Shown in pieces: positions 55,901-64,000 of a stretch of DNA of 64,000 nucleotides. The position numbers were made by a program, and so were the translations under genes. The DNA is taken from positions 1 through 64,000 of the forward strand of contig JASANE010012093.1 in the NCBI GenBank assembly GCA_030248225.1, written 5' to 3'. Under the pieces are notes generated by a model that made no database searches, was not told the DNA's origin, and saw nothing but the letters and a program-made list of their open reading frames with translations. The stretch comes from Trileptium ribeirensis (lineage: Eukaryota; Nematoda; Enoplea; Enoplida; Thoracostomopsidae). The first letter of the stretch is position 1; each line of letters starts with the position of its first letter.

Positions 55901-58900
55901 TGACATGTGAAATATAAAGTAGGACACATAATTTCAATAGGATTTTTTAATTATGACCGACAGAAGTTCTTGAACAAAACAAATCCAGTTGGATTCCTGT
56001 AGCCGCTGTTTTACACCATCCAGAGATTTTTTTGTGTATGATCGATTATAACTGGACCAGCTTAACTTGATATGCTTAACAGAGTATAAATTGAGTAGAA
56101 CTACTTAGATGTAAGCTTGGCAAACATTGATTGTGTCCAGCGCCAGCCAGTGTGCTTGTAAATTTTATAAATATGTCTACGTTGAAGTAAAGTATAATAA
56201 TATTCAATACTGCAAGAAATGTGTTTTTGGTAATGCAATTTTAATTGTATATATTTTTATTCGGAGTAATATCATAGTTTGTCTCATTTATAACATTGGT
56301 CAGAAAATTACCATCATCATCTAGCCGACGGATACTAGTTGTCCAACGGTAGCCTGAACAGCATCTGACCACTGATCAGAAACTTATAGTATACATTCTT
56401 TTATTTATTATATACATTCAATAATTTCAAGTTTCCGCCCCATAATATTTAGGAAACGTGTGTCTAGTAAAACGAGGCGATTGGAGAGAGAACGAAAGTG
56501 TTTAGTCTACGTTGGTGCAAAAACTTTATATACAGTTGTAAAGATACAGTTGTAAATTTTTTTTACAAAATAAACAAGATGCACCTAGATCGATCCAGCA
56601 TTACAGGAGAAACTCAATGGTACTATTCATATTGATATGTCTGGCCTCCCGTGAGGTTATCCGCAAGAACAGTTAACCCTTTCGGAAGTAACCCTTTGGG
56701 AACGCTTGATTGATGGTTTATTTTCCATTTTTTATATTTTACAGCATGATATTAAGCTATGGCAGCGCGTGGCAGACCTCAAAATACTAGATTTAACATT
56801 TAGCCCCTTAATACTGTACTTCCTGAACCTGATATTAACAATTTGCGCATGACCTATAATCAAATGGTGTGTAGAACAAGTACATAATATGTGTACATAA
56901 TATAAGTACATAATAATTCATATTATGAAGATACTATTGTTCTGCTTGCGCAATGGAGACTTATCGCTAACAACCAACAATGTACATGTGGCGACGCGAT
57001 GTATTTGGCTTCGCGTAATGACCTCTCGCGCCTTGACAAGTACGAATGGCGCTGTAAAAATTGCCGAGCCAAATTATCTATTCGAAACGGCTCATTTTTG
57101 ACGGTCACCGGATCACATTGGAAACGACACTCGTGATCATTTTCGGCTACATCAACAACTTGCCGCCAAACTTCATTCGCTTGCAAACAAGGGTCGCCAC
57201 AGATACCGTTACGAACTCGTACAACTACTGTAGGGATGTCGCTGTGGCTTACGGCCGTGATCATTGGCAAAACAGAATGTTGGGTGGCCCCGGTATCGAC
57301 GTAGAAGTTGACGAGTCGAAGTTTTTTCGACGAAAATACAACCGCGGCATCCCACGTCGTCAGCATGTTTGGGTGGTGGTCATGATTGAACGACAAACGG
57401 GCAAGTGTCTACTTTTCCACGTCCCCAATCGCACCATCAACACAATCATGCCTCTAATATTTCAACATATCCGACCGGGAACCCGCATCATCATCGATAG
57501 CTTCCAGACCTACATCCGAGCACTGTGCCGCCTACCTAGCCCCCATCAATATACTCACGTCACGGTCAACTACCATAAGCCTAACAAAATAAGCCTAAGC
57601 CTTAGACTAAGCATAAGCCTAAGCATAAGCCTTAGACTAAGCCTAAGCATAAGCCTTACACTAAGCCTAAGCATAAGCCTTAGACTAAGCCTAAGCATAA
57701 GCCTTCAGGATTCAGACTAAGCATAAGCCTTAGACTAAGCCTAAGCCTTAGACTAAGCCTAAGCATAAGCCTTAGACTAAGCCTAAGCATAAGCCTTAGA
57801 CTAAGCCTAAGCATAAGCCTTAGACTAAGCCTAAGCATAAGCCTTAGACTAAGCCTAAGCCTTAGACTAAGCCTAAGCATAAGCCTTAGACTAAGCCTAA
57901 GCATAAGCCTTAGACTAAGCCTAAGCATAAGCCTTAGACTAAGCCTAAGCATAAGCCTTAGACTAAGCCTAAGCATAAGCCTTAGACTAAGCCTAAGCAT
58001 AAGCCTTAGACTAAGCCTAAGCATAAGCCTTAGACTAAGCCTAAGCATAAGCCTTAGACTAAGCCTAAGCATAAGCCTTAGACTAAGCCTAAGCATAAGC
58101 CTTAGACTAAGCCTAATCATAAGCCTTAGACTAAGCCTAAGCATAAGCCTTAGACTAAGCCTAAGCATAAGCCTTAGACTAAGCCTAAGCATAAGCCTTA
58201 GACTAAGCCTAAGCATAAGCCTTAGACTAAGCCTAAGCATAAGCCTTAGACTAAGCCTAAGCATAAGCCTTAGACTAAGCCTAAGCATAAGCCTTAGACT
58301 AAGCCTAAGCATAACTAAGACTAATCATAAACCTTAGAATAATCATAAGCCTTAGACAAAGCATAAGCCTTAGACTAAGCCTAAGCATAAGCCTTAGACT
58401 AAGCCTAAGCATAAGCCTTAGACTAAGCCTAAGCATAAGCCTTAGACTAAGCCTAAGCATAAGCCTTAGACTAAGCCTAAGCATAAGCCTTAGACTAAGC
58501 GAAAGCATAAGCCTTAGACTAAGCCTAAGCATAAGCCTTAGACTAAGCCTAAGCATAAGCCTTAGACTAAGCCTAAGCATAAGCCTTAGACTAAGACATA
58601 AGCCTCAGACTAAGCCTAAGCATAAGCCTTAGACTAAGCCTAAGCATAAGCCTTAGACTAAGCCTAAGCATAAGGGCCTGGATGAGACTAAGCATAAGCC
58701 TTAGACTAAGCATAAGCCTTAGACTAAGCAAGCCTTAATACTAAGCATAAGCCTAAAACTAAGCCTAAGACATAAGCCTTACAACTAAGCCTAAGCATAA
58801 GCCTTAGACTAAGCCTAAGACATAAAGCCTTAGACTAAGCCTAAGCATAAGCCTTAGACTAAGCCTAAGTAACATAAAGCCTTAGACTAAGCCTAAGCAT

Positions 58901-61900
58901 AAGCCTTAGATAAGCCTAAGCATAAGCCTTAGACAACAGCATAAGCCTTAGACTAAAGCCTAAGCATAAGCCTTACAGCCTAAGCTAGCCAGCTAAGCAT
59001 AAGCCTTAGACTAAGCCTAAGCATAAGCCTTAGACTAAGCCTAAGCATAAGCCTTAGACTAAGCCTAAGCATAAGCCTTAGACTAAGCCTAAGCATAAGC
59101 CTTAGACTAAGCCTAAGCATAAGCCTTAGACTAAGCATAAGCCTTAGACTAAGCCTAAGCATAAGCCTTAGACTAAGCCTAAGCATAAGCCTTAGACTAA
59201 GCCTAAGCATAAGCCTTAGACTAAGCCTAAGCATAAGCCTTAGACTAAGCCTAAGCATAAGCCTTAGACTAAGCCTAAGCCGCTGCGCTGGCTAACTGCC
59301 ACACTTTGGGGTGCACAGTACTGGTGCTTACTCGCCTGCGTTTGCCGGTGCAGTATTTCCGGATACCGTAACCTAAGCTTCAAGCTTACCCTAAAACTGA
59401 GCACAGTCTAAACCTAATTTCCAAACATCAAAATATCCATTTTTCGCTTACATTCCCGATATCGGGAGCTATATCTTCTTGTGACGGACAGTAATAGTCG
59501 CATCCATGCATCGCCCATTCGGTCAATCCAATCCAAAGTTATATCCAAAAAGGTCAAAAAACCAAAATTCATATATCTTAAAAAATTCGACGGATTGCAC
59601 CTCTCCTGGACCCCTTGAGAGCTAGAATGTGAAACCTTTTCCATTGGAAAAAGCAGGAGAAACTGGTCCATGGGGATTAGGGAGGTGACGATATTACGCG
59701 GAGCTTTAGGAAAAAAATTTGCCAAAAAAGCCTCTGTACCCCAAAAAATCCAAATAAAAAGAACAATAATTTAGCATCATCAGGAGGTTATACCTGAAAA
59801 GGGGCAACCCTGATCTCGAAGAGATCTCCTTTGGGGGTAAGACATGATTGGGGGTCCAGAGACTATGGGGGCTATACTGAAAAGATGGTGGGCCCCTTCT
59901 CTGATTTTCCCCCTCAGCCCAACCAGGGCCCTTTTTTACACTCTTTTAACAATCTTACCCGACACTCGACGTTCCGATAACTATTTCTGTTATAGCTTTA
60001 ACAAAATTTCATGGTTTTTGTTACAGATCAAAATATTAATGAATTGATCGTGTGTCGATGCGATTTCAGGAATCTCGTTATTTACTGTCATTAGTCAACA
60101 CTTGTCGCTTAGTTTACCGGTTCGGTTCTCTGGTGATTGTCAGTGTTTTACTGTATAATACTTGTTTAGGACGATGACGAGCTTGTTTGTGATTGTGAAC
60201 CGAAGTTTAAAAAGATATTGAAAAGTTTGCAAAAGGAATGGATTAACGATTACAAGTTGGAAAAAGAACGATGTATGGCCGAATTAATGGAACAGGTTAG
60301 GGATTTGGTATATTTTTGATTGGTTTTCTTATGATGCCTTTTTGACATCTTCGTATAAATTTCACCGATAATTTTGTTCAATATTGTTTCCTTGCTTTTT
60401 ATACTCAGCTATATTGTCTTTCGTCCACGGAATTCAGTGACAAGTTTCAGCTGTTCACGTCGTATCTTTCGGTTCGCAGCTACATGGGGTACTGAGAGAG
60501 TGGGTTTCAGTTGTAGTATTGATTTGTTATCATGGATAGCTCGTCCAAATTTTCTAACAATATGTGTAGCTATTTAGAGGATGAGTTGCTCTACAAAATG
60601 ATACCAATATCAACTTCGTAACTAGAGGTTTCGGATGTATTACTGTGTTCGCGTATTTTGGGTTTCCTGGGTCCATTTAATCCCAATTTTTGACCCAGAT
60701 TCTTTATCATATAAAGCAATACAAACAGCTCTTTTGCAACACAATAATTTGTTAAGATATCTGTAGCATGTGTTGAGATACAATTCATAACGTGTTTTTC
60801 GGCCCTCTTTTGACCCAACCTAGGCCCAGAGGAGATGGAATTCGCTGTCTAAGTAATGGGCACACGTAGATGTTTCAAGCTTTCAAGTTAGCTTTCGCGT
60901 GAATCAATCCGCCCAGCCAAAGTCCAGAGACGGACACCGTCGAAATTTACCACTCCGGCAAGTGAGAATTCTTAGTTCAACTCGTTCCACTGAGATTACA
61001 CTCAGAATTCAATATATTATTATGATAAATTAACGGCTATTATTTTCGATGAGAAAATCATGTGAAGTGATTTTCATTTTTTATTTGAACATCTTTAGTT
61101 AGAAATAATTGTAAAATTCTTTATGTGAGGGAAATCATCAGATACTAATGGTGTGCAATGCCACCCGGTTTTATGTAATACTTCTAGAAATGTACTATAT
61201 ATATGGGTTTTGTTTTGTACGTTAGCAAATTATCAGAATTAAACAAAACTTATATTATGGCACTACCTCTGCTTGCAAATATTATGGCGCTACCTCTGCT
61301 TGCAATTTCTTAAGTTGCGTTGTGCATCGTGGAATATAACAAAGTTTTATATGCCACACAGAATCCGGTTACTTGTGAATATATTGTCTTTAGTGCAACG
61401 TGTTTTTATATTTTTGCAAACGTGTTTATTTACCATATTGAGATGCGAATTATGTATTGTATTCTCCAATGTTCTGTTTACTTATAAGAGCAACTATTAC
61501 TATTTCTCGTAAACTTAGTTATGAAAAGCACTTGAATTCTCGACATAGTAATAATGTCCGTAGTAGTAACTGCACTTGCTGCATCCGTTTTACTATTGTA
61601 GTGTTAATCGGCGTGTTACTGAAAATACAAAAAAAATCCGTTTGGTGTATGCTAGTTATGAAAAAAACTTCGAAGTCGCGCAATTTACTAAGTTGCCATT
61701 GCATATACTAATAACAAGAGCGCATTAGGGAAGATTATGATACTTCCATGCAAATCTAACGTAAACCCATGTTTGGATGATACGGGCGTATTCGGCCGGA
61801 CTCCCCCTAGTTTCTGGCTGATCGAGATGCACTGAACCTCCCAGTTTCTGGGGGGAGGGTAGCTCGGACCCCCCAGTTGTGGTGGGGATTAGGTCGGAAC

Positions 61901-63180
61901 CCCTCCCTCAATTTTCTGGGGGTGTCGGTTTATAAGCAGCTGCTGGTTCAACCGACCCCCCTGAAATTGGAGGGTCCGACCTACCCCCCCCCCCGAAACT
62001 GGGGGCAGGCCGAAAATGCCCGTAGCATCAAACACGGGCTAATAGAGTTCAGGAAAGTGTCATACTCTTCTCTAATGCGCTCTTGTTAATACGAATCCAT
62101 CTTGCTATGTGTCTTGTTTTGTTTTAGTTAACGGAAGAGTTCAACTTGCGCCATGAGCGTTTGAAGCAAAAAATAACAGAAGAATATCGGGAAGAAATAA
62201 AAGCTACAAAAGAACAACTTGACGCTCATTATGCTCAAAAAATACGAGAGGAAACCAAACAGCTTCACGAATCGCAAAAGCGATATCTCTCTGAAGTGAA
62301 GAAGAAGCAATGGGTATATAAGTTGTTGGCGGTGTAAAATTCACAAGTATACCAAAATTACAGGTTGATTTGCAAAACATGTATTTTTGTGCGAAATATA
62401 CAAATACACCAATAATAATCTAGCATTAGCATCTGTGCACACTAGTTTTATCGCACCCGGGCCCGACTTCTTGACACAGGAGAATTATATAACCTAATAA
62501 CTCCCGGTTATAAAATTTCTACAAAATCGATAGTAGCGTAGCAAATCCCAGAAATAGAAATAAGTTACTTTGAAATCCGGTACTAATAGCACCCTATTTT
62601 GTCGATGCTTCCTCTCGAAATGCTCGCCAAAAAATTAATCGTTAGTTTGGAAACCCTAGATTGCATCAAAATATTTGTCAGCTGCTGACTCTTTAATTCC
62701 TGACCCACACGTGGCAATATGCATTTGGAACTGTTTATGCCGGTACGTCATATTCTTCGTGCTAGAGGTTGAGAGTTTGTCGAATTTCGCTTCGTTCAAC
62801 TCATAATCAGGCAAGTAATATTTTTATTAAGCACTGAAATGTTTCTGAAATCATTGTTTTGGTATTGCGTGGTACTCAGTTTGGTCCTTCACGTAAGTTA
62901 CTTTATGTAGCCTCGGTACTAATCGGCTGCGTTATTTGGGGCTGCTAAATAATTGTTCTGTAACGTGTTCATTTTGCACAGGTTTTTCTAAAATCCCGTA
63001 TAATACTGAATCTAAAAAGGATTTATCGTTTTAAAGCTATTCTTTCAGTGCTACGTTTGCGAAACCGACGCAATTTATCATTGCTGCTGGAACACGTCGT
63101 ACTGCAGCATTGAGTGTCAACAAAAGCATTGGAGCAGTCATCGACGCAGCTGTCGACGGAAGAAACAAAACCAAACGTGA
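46645..63180 (+). CDS. ZMYND11/BRA-1-like MYND zinc-finger protein (six exons)
   Basis: Six exons (46645-46932, 47318-47383, 47875-47964, 60170-60295, 62128-62313, 63049-63180) join with every junction in phase 0 and GT/AG borders, giving 295 codons to TGA 63178-63180. Order: Gln/Thr/Ser-rich N-terminus, basic GKRRRRQE, acidic Ser-rich segment ending ATQTDF, long charged coiled coil, then KKKQW and a C-terminal MYND finger (CYVC, CC, C, C, H, C) followed by CRRKK. The last two exons closely resemble the end of ZMYND11 (BS69), a chromatin reader whose MYND domain binds PxLxP-motif partners. The PHD, bromo and PWWP domains are absent. Either their exons lie upstream or this is the short form, as in nematode BRA-1. 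Intron 3 is 12.2 kb and full of transposons. Confidence 0.8.
47318..47383 (+). CDS. ZMYND11/BRA-1-like gene, exon 2
   Basis: 22 codons between GGGTTTTAG and GTAAGC, with a basic GKRRRRQE that may serve as a nuclear localisation signal. Confidence 0.7.
47875..47964 (+). CDS. ZMYND11/BRA-1-like gene, exon 3
   Basis: 30 codons between TGATTTTAG and GTAAGC, ending in ATQTDF. ZMYND11 proteins have a similar STQT just before the coiled coil. Confidence 0.75.
48494..50341 (-). pseudogene. RTE-like reverse transcriptase and endonuclease C-terminus, broken
   Basis: The reverse strand carries [19 protein letters not shown] (endonuclease end), [11 protein letters not shown] (compare the family's K-x-x-G-x-D-G-I-P), [14 protein letters not shown] (palm A, altered), YADDIVIF (palm C) and LLYASETW (thumb tail). 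Stops and frameshifts separate them. Confidence 0.75.
50342..53025. mobile_element. TIR element with internal ~355-bp satellite, long copy
   Basis: CAGAACGTAGTG (50342-50353) pairs with CACTACGTTCTG (53014-53025). The interior is a tandem array. It interrupts the endonuclease of the RTE-like element. A further ~20 bp to the right resembles the right flank of the short copy, so the true end may be slightly beyond 53,025. Confidence 0.75.
50560..52915. repeat. ~355-bp tandem satellite, about seven monomers
   Basis: The anchor CTCTGGTTGGTTTTATTTC or a close variant recurs near 50,590, 50,950, 51,305, 51,665, 52,000, 52,360 and 52,700, spacing 338-361 bp. Neighbouring monomers near 50,950-51,650 are almost identical; outer ones are more diverged. 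Open frames repeated on both strands follow the period. Confidence 0.85.
53043..53690 (-). pseudogene. RTE-like endonuclease, broken by frameshifts and an insertion
   Basis: The reverse strand starts [10 protein letters not shown] and carries [29 protein letters not shown] and [12 protein letters not shown], landmarks of an apurinic-like endonuclease. The sequence stops abruptly where the satellite-bearing element begins and resumes at 50,340. Confidence 0.7.
53691..55289. other. Intron sequence, no feature seen
   Basis: A reverse-strand frame at 54,916-55,206 has no recognisable family. Otherwise only short frames. Confidence 0.35.
55290..55742. repeat. Diverged ~165-bp tandem repeat, about three units
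   Basis: CACCAAATCGATCATATG (~55,381), CACTAAATTGGTCATATC (~55,545) and CACTAAATTGGCCATGTC (~55,717) mark equivalent points. Preceding sequence (GTCCCAACATGATTTTTATATGG-like) is shared with drift. Confidence 0.55.
55743..56540 (+). mobile_element. Diverged non-autonomous hAT-like copy (AGTAACCGGAA family)
   Basis: Starts GGAAGTAACCGGAA and follows the 39,353 element through its middle (for example the CTGATCAGAA and GGCGA-TTGGAGA blocks). The right terminal repeat is not clear. Confidence 0.6.
56541..56949. other. Intron sequence, no feature seen
   Basis: AT-rich sequence between the hAT copy and the Merlin remnant. Confidence 0.35.
56950..57590 (+). pseudogene. Merlin (ISXO2-like) transposase, frameshifted and truncated
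   Basis: An N-terminal zinc ribbon (CTCG at 56,981 and CKNC at 57,053, with YEWRC and IRNGSF) is in one frame. After a shift near 57,110 another frame carries the DDE core: VEVDES with Asp at 57,310, FFRRKYNRG, and RIIIDSF with Asp at 57,496. The frame then runs into the hexamer array at VNYHKPNK, so the third catalytic residue and C-terminus are missing. Merlin transposases relate to bacterial IS1595/IS1016 enzymes. Confidence 0.75.
57590..59282. repeat. 24-bp tandem array of telomere-like (TTAGGC-derived) hexamers
   Basis: The unit is four hexamers: AAGCCT, TAGACT, AAGCCT, AAGCAT. AAGCCT is the complement of the nematode telomere repeat TTAGGC in rotated register; the others are one- or two-base variants. 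About 1.7 kb. Homogeneous blocks lie at ~57,740-58,310, ~58,370-58,570 and ~59,000-59,280, with degenerate parts at ~58,310-58,370 and ~58,580-59,000. Long Leu/Arg/Met/Ser-repeat frames on the minus strand are artefacts of the array. Confidence 0.92.
59283..60169. other. Intron sequence upstream of exon 4, no feature seen
   Basis: A G/C-richer patch just after the array, then ordinary AT-rich intron. No gene recognised on either strand. Confidence 0.4.
60170..60295 (+). CDS. ZMYND11/BRA-1-like gene, exon 4
   Basis: 42 codons between TTGTTTAG and a CAG/GTTAGG donor. Starts [10 protein letters not shown] and continues as a charged helix, the start of the coiled coil. Confidence 0.75.
60296..61711. 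other. Intron sequence, no feature seen
   Basis: Left part of intron 4. A ~20-bp direct repeat with CTACCTCTGCTTGCAA occurs at ~61,263 and ~61,289. No genes. Confidence 0.4.
61712..62088. mobile_element. Fold-back MITE (377 bp) with long inverted repeats
   Basis: TAACAAGAGCGCATTAGGGA at the left pairs with the reverse of GCGCTCTTGTTA at the right. The inverted similarity continues inward for about 100 bp (CATGTTTGGATGATACGGGC versus reversed GCCCGTAGCATCAAACACGG). The centre has C- and G-runs. It ends 39 bp before exon 5. Confidence 0.8.
62128..62313 (+). CDS. ZMYND11/BRA-1-like gene, exon 5 (coiled coil)
   Basis: 62 codons between TTGTTTTAG and a GTATAT donor. Almost wholly Glu/Lys/Gln/Arg helix, ending LSEVKKKQW, which immediately precedes the MYND finger as in ZMYND11. 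Confidence 0.85.
63049..63180 (+). CDS. ZMYND11/BRA-1-like gene, last exon (MYND finger)
   Basis: Acceptor TATTCTTTCAG, then 43 codons and [24 protein letters not shown]-x3-C spacing is a complete MYND zinc finger, followed by a short basic tail. Confidence 0.9.
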   Translation, partial: CYVCETDAIYHCCWNTSYCSIECQQKHWSSHRRSCRRKKQNQT

Positions 63181-64000
63181 CCTACCGAGCGATGGATGTC
63201 CCAGATGCCGTTTCGTTCCAACTATGACTGTGTCTTGTTATTTCGTTTTACTTCATCGCTTTTTGAATAATAGCTTCACTGGTGTCACTACAATAATGTG
63301 GAACAATATCGGGCTCTTATCTCTTGGAGCAGTACTGCTTTTATTGCGGAAAATCGGATCATCGCAAGAATATTGGACGGTTGGTCGTTAAAAATATGTG
63401 CAAAATATTGGTCAGGCTGTGTAGTGTAGCTGGCGGTGAACGTGACCTAAAGGTAGAAGTGATCGTGTATATATATTTTTGATCGCAATTTTTGTGTTAT
63501 ATGTGATGTTATGTTTTCCCCATTATTATATACATTTTTCATCGTTTTCAGTAAATGACAAGTTGTGCATTTTTGGATTCGATTTTTTGAAAAGATGTGC
63601 ACAAAGAGTACAATTAATATCAGAAATTTGTGTAGCACTATGTAAACATCTGTTCTCAATAATGACTCCCGCTTCGAAATTTGAGTTGATCTTAAGTTAG
63701 TATAATATTTATATTATTTGTATTATGTAAAAAAATTATTAGTTATGTTGTTCTGCTAATACACGGATGCATTTTACAAAATTTTTATACATTAGTTTTA
63801 CTTTTTATCTACTCTGCGTCCACTTTACGTCATAATACATTAACTGGCGAACGATGTAGTAGACATGTATGTTTGTGTTGGATTTTGCCTTGCCGATATT
63901 ATCAAGGCAGGCCGCTGTCGTACAATGTATTTTACGATTGGGATATAAATATTTGCTTGACTGGTTAGAGCTTCTGAAAAATGAGACGGCATGACTGGTT
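63181..64000 (+). other. 3' untranslated or downstream sequence
   Basis: AT-rich after the MYND stop codon. I saw no AATAAA, so the transcript end is not located. No other gene recognised. Confidence 0.35.

Noticed and set aside
57680..59258. Long minus-strand frames encoding Leu-Arg-Leu-Met-type repeats
   Set aside because: They follow exactly from the 24-bp tandem array, whose period is a multiple of three. No start context or non-repeat domain.
1..64000. tRNA, rRNA or CRISPR features
   Set aside because: No cloverleaf with conserved T-loop, rRNA core sequence or regularly spaced direct repeats with unique spacers was seen by eye. The tandem arrays have no spacers.

Overview
This is an AT-rich, repeat-dense window from an invertebrate nuclear genome. 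Several clues point weakly to a nematode. A 24-bp tandem array (57,590-59,282) is built from variants of the nematode telomere hexamer (TTAGGC). Introns end in T-rich tracts plus TTTTAG or TTTCAG. The one host gene resembles the short, MYND-containing BRA-1/BRAM1-type relatives of ZMYND11 (BS69) known in nematodes. No bacterial operon, CRISPR array, rRNA or tRNA was recognised.

Left third (1-15,337): an almost complete Ty3/Gypsy-class LTR retrotransposon with LTRs of about 2.13 kb; the first ~150 bp of the 5' LTR lie outside the window. It carries a probable spliced gag leader exon, then an uninterrupted Gag-protease-integrase ORF that ends in a PHD finger. Reverse transcriptase and RNase H are missing. 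In the position where env usually sits are a DEDDy 3'-5' exonuclease of the RNase D/WRN/EXD1 fold with all five catalytic residues, and two further unrecognised ORFs. This is the most unusual object in the window.

Middle (15,338-46,600): a graveyard of transposons. It holds a broken pogo/jerky-type DDE transposase whose element is split by a CR1-type non-LTR retrotransposon, a CR1 3' tail, a short MITE with near-perfect 8-bp target duplications, a broken DUF7869-like gene, a broken piggyBac transposase and a broken hAT transposase. A minus-strand CR1-like element follows, interrupted by a 1.17-kb non-autonomous hAT element with a perfect 8-bp target duplication. Last is a terminal-inverted-repeat element that carries a ~355-bp satellite.

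Right third (46,645-63,180): six phase-0 exons on the plus strand encode a ZMYND11/BRA-1-like protein (linker, basic stretch, coiled coil, C-terminal MYND zinc finger). Its 12.2-kb third intron holds a minus-strand RTE/CFDP2-like retrotransposon split by a second satellite-bearing TIR element, diverged ~165-bp tandem repeats, another non-autonomous hAT copy, and a Merlin (ISXO2-like) transposase cut off by the telomere-like array. The next intron holds a fold-back MITE ending 39 bp before the following exon.

All family assignments come from reading motifs in translation. No database search was possible.
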